Shown here in pieces: positions 4,738 through 11,533 of a stretch of DNA of 11,533 bases. Numbering within the stretch: the stretch's first letter is position 1; every line of letters starts with the position of its first letter. The stretch lies in NCBI GenBank assembly GCA_021790035.1, contig JAJYIO010000036.1, positions 1 through 11,533 on the forward strand, written 5' to 3'. A model generated the notes under the pieces. It ran no database searches. It was not told where the DNA came from and saw only the letters and a program-made list of their open reading frames with translations. The DNA is from a bacterium. GTDB lineage: Bacteria; Cyanobacteriota; Sericytochromatia; S15B-MN24; VGJW01. Made by a program: the position numbers and the translations under genes.

Positions 4738-5646
4738 ACGGTCAGCATCGTCGTCACCACGTACAACCGGGCCACCTTGCTGGCTCGCTGCGTGGACGCC
4801 CTCCTCGATCAGGAGGGTGCGCCGCCCTACGAGATCGTGGTGGTTGACGACGGTTCGACGGACGCGACACCCCAGCTAGCTCAGCTCGCCGATCCCCGGG
4901 TCCGCTACCTGGCGATTCCCCATGGGGGGCGAGCTGCGGCGCGAAACGCCGGGCTGGCTGCGGCCCGCGGCGAGATCCTGATCTACGTCGACAGCGACGT
5001 TTTCGTGGTCCCGGGATTCGTGGCCGCACATGTCGAGGCGCTGCGAGGCGTCGAGGGGCCGGCGTTCAGCCAGGGGGTTTCGGTGGACGTGGTGGCGCCG
5101 GTGTCGCCTCGAGACCCGCAGGTCCCGGTCCGCGACCTCTCGCGAGCCTTCTTCGATACCAAGAACGTGGCGCTTGCGACCCGGCTCGCAGCGGAGGCGG
5201 GAGGGTTCTCTCCGGAGTTCACCGAATACGGCTGGGAGGATCTCGAACTCGGCCTCCGGCTGAAGGATCGCAAGGTCCAGCGGGTGCGGGCCAAGGCAGC
5301 CGTCGGCTTCCATTACCACCCGCCGTTCGACCTCGCCAAGATGGCGCAACACGCTCGCCTCGAAGAGGAACGCGGTCGCATGGGCGCTCGATTCTTCAAG
5401 ATGCGCTCGACGTGGGAGGTGCGGCTGATGGTCGGCCTGACCCCGTTGCACGCCGCGGCCTGCTGGCTGATGACGGCAGGGGGGCGGCGGGAGGACGGGG
5501 CGTGGCCATGGCTGGTCAGGTTCCTGGAAAAACGCCCCGGACTCGCTGGCGCCCTGGTTCCCGGCCTGCTCTTTCCCCGCGGCCGGCAGGCGCTCCTGGC
5601 AGAGCTGGACAGGGCTGCGCTGGACCCGGCGGCCTTGGCACCCTAG
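4717..5646 (+). CDS. Family 2 glycosyltransferase
   Basis: 309 residues, a GT-A fold enzyme that transfers a sugar from a nucleotide-sugar donor. The N-terminal VSIVVTTYNR (9-18), VVVDDGSTD (41-49), GGRAAARNAGL (70-80) and the metal-binding D-S-D (92-94) are all present. GWEDLELGLRL (172-182) is the C-terminal acceptor/catalytic motif of GT2 enzymes with a Glyco_transf_7C-type region, and H-Y-H-P follows at 199-202. No membrane span is evident, so it probably acts at the cytoplasmic membrane face. Donor and acceptor cannot be told. ATG at 4717 is the only start that keeps the whole domain, but it has no Shine-Dalgarno. It is divergent from rpmG and not clustered with polysaccharide genes, so a role in pilin or envelope glycosylation is only a guess. 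Confidence 0.88.
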   Translation: MHSTAGQTVSIVVTTYNRATLLARCVDALLDQEGAPPYEIVVVDDGSTDATPQLAQLADPRVRYLAIPHGGRAAARNAGLAAARGEILIYVDSDVFVVPGFVAAHVEALRGVEGPAFSQGVSVDVVAPVSPRDPQVPVRDLSRAFFDTKNVALATRLAAEAGGFSPEFTEYGWEDLELGLRLKDRKVQRVRAKAAVGFHYHPPFDLAKMAQHARLEEERGRMGARFFKMRSTWEVRLMVGLTPLHAAACWLMTAGGRREDGAWPWLVRFLEKRPGLAGALVPGLLFPRGRQALLAELDRAALDPAALAP

Positions 5647-5656
5647 GCCAGCAATC

Positions 5657-5746
5657 TCGAGAAAAATCGAGAAATTCGAAGAAATACCGAGATCCGTAAA
5701 GATCCGAACGTCCCGTCTCACGCCAGAAATTTGGCGCCACTTCTGG
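5657..5746. repeat. AT-rich repeat and palindrome block upstream of speD
   Basis: Three near-identical ~10-nt units, TCGAGAAAAA, TCGAGAAAT and TCGAAGAAAT, run head to tail at 5657-5685. GATCCG is then repeated at 5691-5696 and 5701-5706. A 16-nt near-palindrome CGCCAGAAATTTGGCG (5721-5736) and an inverted pair CCAGAA/TTCTGG (5723-5728, 5741-5746) follow. The block lies between the glycosyltransferase stop and the speD promoter and contains no gene. An operator for speD is possible. Confidence 0.4.
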
Positions 5747-5780
5747 ATTCTGCCGCTTGGTAAATTTTCTTGCAAAGATC

Positions 5781-5808
5781 TTGAAAATGAGCTTTGCCTC
5801 GGTATAAT
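5781..5808 (+). promoter_or_regulatory. Strong sigma70-type promoter of speD
   Basis: TTGAAA (5781-5786, 5/6) and a perfect TATAAT (5803-5808) are spaced by 16 bp in an AT-rich island. The start of transcription is expected near 5815, giving a short ~36-nt leader. The promoter also rules out the upstream in-frame TTG at 5794 as the speD start. Confidence 0.82.
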
Positions 5809-5850
5809 CGAGATTCCTTACGGAAAATCGCCAAGAAAGGAGGTGACATC

Positions 5851-6279
5851 ATGTTCGGTCCGCACCTGATGGTCGACGCCTATGGCTGCAAGCGGAGCAA
5901 GCTCGAGGATGTCGGCCTGGTCGCATCCATCCTCGACGAGTTTCCCGCCGCCATCGACATGACCAAGATCATGCCGCCTTACGTGTTCCGGTACTCGGGT
6001 GAGGTTCCCGAGGACTGGGGCGTGTCTGGCGTGGTCCTCATCGCAGAGAGCCACATCAGCATCCACACCTTTCCGGAGAAGGGCTATTTCTCCCTCGATA
6101 TCTTCTCTTGCCGGCAGTTCGACGTGGATTACGCCACGGACTACCTGGTCAGGGAATTCGAGGCTAGCCACTTCGAGCGGCAAGTCGTGAGTCGCGGCCG
6201 CGAGTTTCCTCGCAGCCCCGGTCGCGCCATCCGCATCGTGGGCGAGGAGCGCCAGCGCCTGACCGCTCCCTTCGCCTGA
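5851..6279 (+). CDS. speD: S-adenosylmethionine decarboxylase proenzyme
   Basis: 142 residues, the short bacterial/archaeal class 1B form. It makes decarboxylated AdoMet, the aminopropyl donor for spermidine. The proenzyme cleaves itself between E66 and S67 in AESHISIHTFPE, and S67 becomes the catalytic pyruvoyl group. H72 and C87 (in DIFSCRQFD) match His68 and Cys83 of the Thermotoga enzyme, with one constant offset of four. ATG at 5851 has a near-perfect AAGGAGGTGA (GGAGG ends 7 nt upstream). The gene is monocistronic: strong promoter before it, intrinsic terminator after it. No spermidine synthase (speE) is in the window. Some SpeD homologues have become arginine or ornithine decarboxylases, so the substrate is likely but not proven. 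Confidence 0.94.
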   Translation: MFGPHLMVDAYGCKRSKLEDVGLVASILDEFPAAIDMTKIMPPYVFRYSGEVPEDWGVSGVVLIAESHISIHTFPEKGYFSLDIFSCRQFDVDYATDYLVREFEASHFERQVVSRGREFPRSPGRAIRIVGEERQRLTAPFA

Positions 6280-6294
6280 CTGGCCACTGCTTGA

Positions 6295-6319
6295 GGCCGG
6301 CGGGTTGCCGGCCTTTTTT
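6295..6319 (+). terminator. Intrinsic terminator of speD
   Basis: A 7-bp GGCCGGC/GCCGGCC stem (6295-6301 with 6307-6313, extendable by one A-T pair) with a 5-nt loop is followed by six T residues (6314-6319), 15 nt past the stop. On the minus strand no U-tract follows the stem, so it should act mainly on speD. Confidence 0.92.
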
Positions 6320-6338
6320 CATTGGTTGGGCCGGCGGC

Positions 6339-6354
6339 GAGCGCCAACGCGCTC
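6339..6354 (-). terminator. Weak hairpin downstream of queE
   Basis: A GAGCGC/GCGCTC stem of 6 bp with a 4-nt loop lies 29 nt past the queE stop on the minus strand. There is no U-tract. It is the only structure between queE and the convergent speD terminator. Confidence 0.25.
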
Positions 6355-6383
6355 CTCACCGGAGGTGATTTGCGTAAAGGCCG

Positions 6384-7049
6384 TCAGGGTAAGCCGATGA
6401 CCTTGTGCATCTGCACGGAGAGACGCCACCTGGGGTGGGTCAGGCAGTAGCCGATCGCCAGCTCGGTGTTGCGAACGCGCTCGGGCCCATCCATCGGCTG
6501 GAGGAAGAAGTGCCTGAACTCCCACCGTTCGAAGCTAGCGGGATCGGCTCCGGACTGCGGAAAGACGAACTTGAGCTCGTCGCCCTCGCGCACGATCGTC
6601 TCGGCGCCAGCCTTGGGGCTGACGCACACCCAGTCGATACCGGGCGGAACGGCGATCGACCCGTTGGTCTCGATGGCCACCTCGAACCCGCGATCCTTGA
6701 AGGCCGCAACGAGTTCGGCATCGACCTGCAAGAGCGGCTCGCCCCCCGTGCAGACGACGAACGGCCGGCCCGGGTCCGCAGGATCGACGTTTTCCCCTGC
6801 GAGTTCTCGTGACCCCGGCCAGGCACTCGCCACGCGGTCGGCCAGCTCGGCCGCTTTGTACCGGCCCCCGCCAGGGCCATCCATTCCCAAAAAGTCGGTG
6901 TCACAAAAGCGACACCGGGCGCCAGCTCGATCCGCCTCGCGCCCGCTCCAGAGGTTGCAGCCCGCAAACCGAACGAACACCGCGGGTCGGCCGGCATTGG
7001 CCCCCTCTCCTTGAAGCGTGTAGAAGATCTCCTTGACCGTGTATGCCAT
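6384..7049 (-). CDS. queE: 7-carboxy-7-deazaguanine synthase QueE
   Basis: 221 residues. This radical-SAM enzyme converts 6-carboxytetrahydropterin to 7-carboxy-7-deazaguanine in the route to queuosine (tRNA) and related deazapurines. The N-terminal KEIFYTLQGEGANAGRPAVFVRFAGCN is diagnostic. The cluster cysteines C31, C46 and C49 form a CX14CX2C motif, the expanded version found in E. coli-type QueE rather than plain CX3CX2C. TGGEP (101-105, SAM binding), ETNGS, VSPKAG and FLQPMDGP follow in order. ATG at 7049 begins the family's MAYTVKEIFYTLQGEG segment but has no good Shine-Dalgarno. queC, queD and queF are not nearby. The 222-nt gap upstream, to pilC, holds no gene I can support. Confidence 0.95.
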   Translation of the reverse strand: MAYTVKEIFYTLQGEGANAGRPAVFVRFAGCNLWSGREADRAGARCRFCDTDFLGMDGPGGGRYKAAELADRVASAWPGSRELAGENVDPADPGRPFVVCTGGEPLLQVDAELVAAFKDRGFEVAIETNGSIAVPPGIDWVCVSPKAGAETIVREGDELKFVFPQSGADPASFERWEFRHFFLQPMDGPERVRNTELAIGYCLTHPRWRLSVQMHKVIGLP

Positions 7050-7216
7050 CAGAGCCGCATGCTACGCGGCTCGGCGGTCTTGTCGCAAGCGCCCCGACGA
7101 GCGCTGCCCGATCTTCTCCGGCAAGGGGCTTCTCGTCAGCGCCGCCAGCCGTCCCGCGAAGGCCTCCTCCAGAGCCGAAACCGCATCACCTCGCGAGCCA
7201 AGCGGCAAAGCTTACC

Positions 7217-7229
7217 CCAAATTTCTGCC
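7217..7229. repeat. Copy of the speD-upstream motif upstream of queE
   Basis: GGCAGAAATTTGG on the minus strand differs in one base from GCCAGAAATTTGG at 5722-5734 on the plus strand. Both copies lie in intergenic DNA, in AT-richer patches. This copy is ~170 bp before the queE start. It may be a shared binding site or chance. Confidence 0.25.
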
Positions 7230-7271
7230 TGGACCTGGCCGGATGCGCCGGAGCGCGAGGCGGTTCCGGGT

Positions 7272-8528
7272 TCAGTGGATCGTGTTGATGATGCTGAAGA
7301 TCGGCAGGTACATGCCGATGACGATCGACCCGACCAGCATGCCGATGAACACCATCATCAGCGGCTCGAGGAGGCTGGTCAGGGACTTGATGGTGTTCTC
7401 GACCTCGGTGTCGTAGAAGTCGGCGACCTTCTCGAGCATCGAGTCGATCGCCCCGGTCTCCTCGCCGACCGAGATCATCTGAGTGACCATCGGCGGAAAG
7501 ATATCGGCCTTCTCGAGGGGCTTGGCGATGCCCTCGCCCTCACGGACAGCCTGGCGTATGTCCTCGACGGCCCCGGAAATCACCATGTTCCCGGCCGAAT
7601 CGCGCACGATCTCGAGGGCGTTGAGGAGCGGGACGCCGCTGCGTAGCAGCGTGCCGAGCGTCCGGGTGAAACGGGCCACGCCGACCTTCTGCGTGACCGG
7701 GCCGATGATCGGGATCTGCAGCAGGTAGCGATCGATGAAATGCCGGCCCTGATCCGTGGCGGCAAAACGGTTGTAGCCAAATGCGATCAGGGCAACGCCC
7801 GCGACGATCGCCAGTCCGATCGGCCCCTTGACCGCATTGGACAGGTTGATCAGGAACTGGGTGTAGGCCGGAAGCTTGGCGTTCATCTGCGAGAACATCC
7901 GAGCGAAGATCGGCAGGATGAACACGAGCATCGCGATGAAGATACCTATCGCCAGGGTCATGACGACGATGGGATAGGTCATCGCGGACTTGACCTGTCC
8001 CCGTAGCTTGGCGCTCGATTCCTGGAACCCGGCGATGCGGATCATGACCTCGTCGAGGACACCGCCCGCCTCGCCAGCCCGGATCATGCCGACGTACAGG
8101 TTGTCGAAGACGGACGGATAGCGGCCCAAACAATCCGAGAGCTGGGCGCCGGCCTCGACCCGAGCCTTGATGTCCTCGATGATGCTGCAAAGCCTGGGGT
8201 TGGGGGTCTGCTCGGCCAGGATGGTGAGCGCCCGGACGATGCCGACGCCGGCGTTGATCATGGTGGCGAACTGCCGGCTGAAGACGGTCAGATCCTCGAG
8301 CTTGACGCGCTGCATCATCGACAAGCGACGCTGCAGCTCCTCGAAGAAGGGAACGTCGGAGCGCGAGAGGTCGGCGAAGCGGCTCTCCCGCTTGACCGTC
8401 ACCGGCGTGACGACCATGTAGCCCATCTCGCGCAGGCGAACGCGCACCTCGTCGGCGCTTTCGCCTTGCATGACCTTCATGAAGGCTTCGCCGCGGTGAT
8501 CGCGAACCTTGCACTGGTAGGTAGGCAC
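7272..8528 (-). CDS. pilC: Type IV pilus inner-membrane platform protein PilC
   Basis: 418 residues, normal for PilC/GspF. It is the membrane platform on which the PilB and PilT motors act to insert or remove pilin subunits. It opens with MPTYQCKVRDHRGE, typical of PilC. Two GspF domains follow (about 82-205 and 285-408), each with its signature (IRAGEAGGVLDEVM and VGEETGAIDSML). Membrane spans are visible at about 186-208, 236-252 and 388-410. The start is GTG at 8528, with GGAG about 9 nt upstream. It follows pilT by 23 nt and is the last gene of the pilBTC operon. No convincing terminator is seen after it. Confidence 0.96.
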   Translation of the reverse strand: MPTYQCKVRDHRGEAFMKVMQGESADEVRVRLREMGYMVVTPVTVKRESRFADLSRSDVPFFEELQRRLSMMQRVKLEDLTVFSRQFATMINAGVGIVRALTILAEQTPNPRLCSIIEDIKARVEAGAQLSDCLGRYPSVFDNLYVGMIRAGEAGGVLDEVMIRIAGFQESSAKLRGQVKSAMTYPIVVMTLAIGIFIAMLVFILPIFARMFSQMNAKLPAYTQFLINLSNAVKGPIGLAIVAGVALIAFGYNRFAATDQGRHFIDRYLLQIPIIGPVTQKVGVARFTRTLGTLLRSGVPLLNALEIVRDSAGNMVISGAVEDIRQAVREGEGIAKPLEKADIFPPMVTQMISVGEETGAIDSMLEKVADFYDTEVENTIKSLTSLLEPLMMVFIGMLVGSIVIGMYLPIFSIINTIH

Positions 8529-8551
8529 CGAGCGGTTCTCCGGCGGCGGCG

Positions 8552-9667
8552 CTAGCGGATGGGCTGCGCCATCGACTGCGCCATCGAGGACGTGGGAGCG
8601 GCCCCGATCATGCGGATCAGGTCATCGGGTCGCGACGTCTTGCTGATGGCGTCTTCGTACGAGATGAGACGGTTGAAGTAGAGGTCCTTGAGGGCGTTCT
8701 CGAGCGTTTGCATGCCGAACTTCTGGCCCGTCTGGATGGCCGAGTAGATCTGGGCGGTCTTGCCCTCACGAATGAGGTTGGCTACGGCCGGCGTGTTGAT
8801 CATGACCTCGAGGGCCATGACGCGGCCGCGGCCCCCCTTGCCGGACTCGCCGACCTTCGGCACCAGGGTCTGGGACAGGACCGCGACCAGACCGTTGGAG
8901 ATCTGCACCCGGATCTGCTGCTGCTGGTGCGGTGGGAACACGTCCACGATGCGGTCCACGGTCTGCATGGCGGAGCTGGTGTGGAGCGTGCCAAACACCA
9001 GGTGGCCGGTCTCGGCAGCCGTCATGGCCAGACGAATCGTCTCGAGGTCGCGCAGCTCACCGACCAGGATTACGTCGGGATCCTCGCGCAGGGCGGCCCG
9101 CAAGGCGTTGTCGAAGCTCTTGGTGTCGGCTCCCAGCTCGCGCTGGTTGACCAGGCTCATCTTGGGCGAGTGCACGAACTCGATCGGATCCTCGATGGTC
9201 AAGATGTGCTCGGCTCGCGACGAATTGATGTTGTCGATCATGGCGGCAAGCGTGGTCGACTTGCCCGAGCCGGTGGGACCGGTCACGAGGATCAGCCCAC
9301 GCGGCTTGTGCGTGAGCTCGCGGACGAGCGGCGGCACGCCAAGATCCTCGAACCGCGGGATCTTGGACGTGATCGTTCTCAAGACCGCCGCATAGGCGCC
9401 CTTGCTCCTGAAGGCGTTGACACGAAACCGGCCGAGTCCCACCACGCCATACGAGCAGTCGAGCTCCATGGTCTGCTCGAGCGTCTTGCGCTGCTCGTTG
9501 CTAAGAATCGAGAACACCAGCCGCTGGGTATCCTCCGGGGTCAGCGGATCATAGTCCGTCCGGACGAGCTTTCCGTTGATGCGGATGATCGGGGGCACTC
9601 CCCCCGAGATGTGGAGGTCCGATCCGTCGCGGTCGAAGACGAGCTGGAGCAGCTCTTCCATGTACAT
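8552..9667 (-). CDS. pilT: Type IV pilus retraction ATPase PilT
   Basis: 371 residues, typical length. PilT is the cytoplasmic hexameric ATPase that retracts type IV pili, driving twitching and DNA uptake. The N-terminal domain has DGSDLHISGGVPPIIRINGKL. Walker A is GPTGSGKST (130-138), the Asp box TIEDPIE (157-163), Walker B DPDVILVGELRD (197-208) and the His box TGHLVFGTLHT (220-230). AVANLIRE (294-301) corresponds to the PilT-specific AIRNLIRE motif needed for retraction, separating it from PilB. ATG at 9667 (MYMEE) is preferred over the ATG six bases later because AGGAGA lies 10 nt before it. It sits 69 nt after pilB. The C-terminal ~15 residues (SSMAQSMAQ repeat) are variable. Confidence 0.96.
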   Translation of the reverse strand: MYMEELLQLVFDRDGSDLHISGGVPPIIRINGKLVRTDYDPLTPEDTQRLVFSILSNEQRKTLEQTMELDCSYGVVGLGRFRVNAFRSKGAYAAVLRTITSKIPRFEDLGVPPLVRELTHKPRGLILVTGPTGSGKSTTLAAMIDNINSSRAEHILTIEDPIEFVHSPKMSLVNQRELGADTKSFDNALRAALREDPDVILVGELRDLETIRLAMTAAETGHLVFGTLHTSSAMQTVDRIVDVFPPHQQQQIRVQISNGLVAVLSQTLVPKVGESGKGGRGRVMALEVMINTPAVANLIREGKTAQIYSAIQTGQKFGMQTLENALKDLYFNRLISYEDAISKTSRPDDLIRMIGAAPTSSMAQSMAQPIR

Positions 9668-9736
9668 CGGCTAGCGGTCTCCTCTCAGGTGAGTCGGGTT
9701 GGCGAGCGGGCAAGATCCGGCGTGGCCCGAGGCAAG

Positions 9737-11533
9737 CTATACCCCGACAAGCGTGCCGCACGACGGGCAGCTCTTCCAGCCCTCCTCGATGCGCTTGTTG
9801 CACGTGGGGCAGAGCTTCTTGAGATCGGTCTGGCAAAAGGGGCATTTGACGAACTCGTCGCCGATCGGATTGCGGCAGGACGGGCAGAGTTTCTCCTCGC
9901 CCTCGCCCGAGAACGTCACGCGAATGACCTCTTCGAGCGAAGTGTGCCCGTCCTTGACCAGCTTGAGGGAATAATCCTTCAACGTCATCATGCCGGCCTG
10001 CTTGGCGGCGTAACGAATGAGGGCCGTCGAGGCTCCTCGTGCCACCAGGTCGCGCAGCTCGTCGTTCATCTTCATGATCTCGTAGACGCCCATGCGGCCC
10101 GAGTACCCCTTGTTGCATTGCGGGCAACCCACCGGCTTGTAGAAGGTGGGCAAGGCGGCCTCGTCGTACCGGAAGCCCACGTAGTCGAGTTCGCGGATCT
10201 CGGGCGTGTAGGGCGCCTTGCAGGAGGGGCACAGGCGCCGTACGAGGCGCTGTGCGATGACCCCGATGGTCGCCGACGACACCAGAAAGCCTTCGACCCC
10301 CATCTCGTGCAGCCGCATGATGGCCCCAGGCGCGTCGTTCGTGTGCAGCGAAGTGAAGACCAGGTGGCCCGTCAGGGCCGACTCGATGGCGATCTTGGCC
10401 ACCTCGAGGTCGCGGGTCTCGCCGATGAGCATGATGTCGGGATCCTGGCGCAGGAAGGCCTTGAGGACCCGAGCGAAGGAGTAGCCGATGTCGGGCCGGA
10501 CCTGAACCTGGGTGATGCCCGGAGCATCGTACTCGATGGGATCCTCGGCCGTCGAGATGTTGACGTCGATGGTGTTGCGCTCGTTGAGAATCGAGTAGAG
10601 CGTGGTCGTCTTGCCCGATCCCGTCGGACCCGTGACGAAGATGATGCCGAACGGTCGACCGGCCATCTCCCGGACCAGCTCGAGGTCCTCGGGGTAGGTA
10701 AAGAGCTTGTCGAGACCGATGGTCGTGCTGGACTTGTCGAGGATGCGCAGGACCACCTTCTCGCCATGCTTGCTGGGCATCGTGGAGACGCGGAAATCCA
10801 CGTCCCGGTTCTTGAAGCGGACGCGAATCCGGCCGTCTTGCGGCAGGCGCTTCTCGGAGATGTCCAGGCTCGCCATGATCTTGAACCGGCTGATCAGCGC
10901 CGGCAGGTACTTCTTGGGAATCACCGACTGGCGGTGGAGGAGCCCGTCGATGCGGTAGCGAACCTGGACTTCGTTCTCGAACGGTTCGACGTGGATATCC
11001 GATACCTTCTTGCCGCCCAGGGCCCCGGTCAGGATGGAGTTGGCGAGCTTGATGATCGGGCTCTCCTCGGCCATCTTCTCGAGGTCGGTGACCTTGAGGT
11101 TCTCCTCTTTCTGTTCGACGACGTCGAGTTCGTCGTCCGCGACGATCTCTCCGAGCACCGACGTGATGTCCGGCAGCGGGCCGGACCCGGAATCGCCGCC
11201 CTCATCGGTCGGCTTCATCTGATCGAGGAACCAGAAGAACTCGTCCTCGGTGATGACGACCTGCTGGACCGTCACGCCCTTGAGCATGAATCGAACGTCG
11301 TCCACCGCGATCAGGTTCTGCGGATCGACCATGGCCAGGGTCAGGCGATTGTTGCTCAGCGATATCGGAATGATCTGGTGCTGGCGCACGAGATTATCCG
11401 GAATGAGGCTCAAGACCTCGGGCGGCACCTTGGTCTTGCGAAGGTTGATATAGCGGAGGCCATACTGCAGCTCCAGGGCATCCTTGATGCTGGCCTCGGT
11501 GACGTATCCCTGCTTGATGAGGATCATCCCGAG
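9737..11533 (-). CDS. pilB: Type IV pilus extension ATPase PilB with C-terminal zinc ribbons (partial)
   Basis: The frame is open to the right edge, so the true N-terminus is missing. Residues are numbered from the Met at 11527, two codons inside the edge. PilB powers pilin polymerisation. The start is mid-way through an MshEN/T2SSE N-terminal domain (LIKQGYVTEASIKDALELQ). Walker A GPTGSGKTT (300-308), Asp box TAEDPIE (326-332), Walker B DPDIMLIGE (362-370) and His box GHLVFTSLHT (387-396) are intact. The usual four-cysteine zinc site is C433, C436, C468 and C471. Beyond the normal end near 545 is an extra tail with eight more cysteines in four CPxC pairs (548/551, 562/565, 573/576, 587/590), a double zinc ribbon. 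It is the first visible gene of pilBTC. Confidence 0.95.
   Translation of the reverse strand, partial: LGMILIKQGYVTEASIKDALELQYGLRYINLRKTKVPPEVLSLIPDNLVRQHQIIPISLSNNRLTLAMVDPQNLIAVDDVRFMLKGVTVQQVVITEDEFFWFLDQMKPTDEGGDSGSGPLPDITSVLGEIVADDELDVVEQKEENLKVTDLEKMAEESPIIKLANSILTGALGGKKVSDIHVEPFENEVQVRYRIDGLLHRQSVIPKKYLPALISRFKIMASLDISEKRLPQDGRIRVRFKNRDVDFRVSTMPSKHGEKVVLRILDKSSTTIGLDKLFTYPEDLELVREMAGRPFGIIFVTGPTGSGKTTTLYSILNERNTIDVNISTAEDPIEYDAPGITQVQVRPDIGYSFARVLKAFLRQDPDIMLIGETRDLEVAKIAIESALTGHLVFTSLHTNDAPGAIMRLHEMGVEGFLVSSATIGVIAQRLVRRLCPSCKAPYTPEIRELDYVGFRYDEAALPTFYKPVGCPQCNKGYSGRMGVYEIMKMNDELRDLVARGASTALIRYAAKQAGMMTLKDYSLKLVKDGHTSLEEVIRVTFSGEGEEKLCPSCRNPIGDEFVKCPFCQTDLKKLCPTCNKRIEEGWKSCPSCGTLVGV

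Noticed and set aside
5794..5850. TTG start extending speD by 19 codons
   Set aside because: The TTG lies upstream of the -10 box, so it would not be in the mRNA; ATG at 5851 has a near-perfect Shine-Dalgarno.
7050..7271. Possible small genes between pilC and queE
   Set aside because: There are short open stretches in several frames (for example ~50 codons from a TTG on the minus strand), but none has a Shine-Dalgarno or a recognisable motif.
1..11533. CRISPR array, insertion sequence, phage genes, toxin-antitoxin or defence system
   Set aside because: No regularly spaced repeats, transposase, terminal inverted repeats or recognisable defence proteins are present; the content is core genes throughout.

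Overview
The window is GC-rich, gene-dense bacterial chromosome carrying mostly core genes. I see no mobile element, CRISPR array, phage gene or defence system. The gene set (type IV pilus motors, a short bacterial-type SpeD, QueE, and the rpmG-tRNA-Trp-secE-nusG-rplKAJL run) fits a free-living bacterium. rpoB does not follow rplL, and pilB-pilT-pilC lie in that order. Both are found in Cyanobacteria, so a high-GC, deep-branching cyanobacterial relative (Sericytochromatia-like) is one possibility. This is weak inference; a marker-gene tree would settle it.

Layout, left to right. Positions 1-438 (minus) hold the 5' part of a secreted TPR-type protein. Its signal peptide and repeat domain lie in different frames, and it has its own promoter. 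Positions 538-4630 (minus) are the ribosomal/transcription cluster, transcribed rpmG, tRNA-Trp(CCA), secE, nusG, rplK, rplA, rplJ, rplL, ending at a strong hairpin. Its non-coding gaps are rich in RNA structure: a hairpin before rplK that may be an L1 site, a recognisable L10 leader before rplJ with two mutually exclusive hairpins at the Shine-Dalgarno, and a 12-bp hairpin directly after the rplJ stop codon.

Positions 4717-5646 (plus) encode a family 2 glycosyltransferase divergent from rpmG. Positions 5851-6279 (plus) encode SpeD, with a near-consensus promoter, an excellent Shine-Dalgarno and a textbook terminator. Positions 6384-7049 (minus) encode QueE of queuosine biosynthesis. Positions 7272-11533 (minus) are a type IV pilus operon, pilB (running off the right edge), pilT, pilC. 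PilB carries an extra C-terminal double zinc ribbon.

The translation genes form one autoregulated unit: L1 and L10 probably repress their own mRNAs, and NusG and SecE couple transcription and secretion to it. The pilus genes form a second unit: extension ATPase, retraction ATPase and platform protein. SpeD (polyamines) and QueE (tRNA modification) are lone pathway members; their partners are not in the window. I found no clear new multi-gene system. The best leads are the RNA switches around rplJ, the zinc-ribbon tail on PilB, and the frame-split secreted TPR gene.
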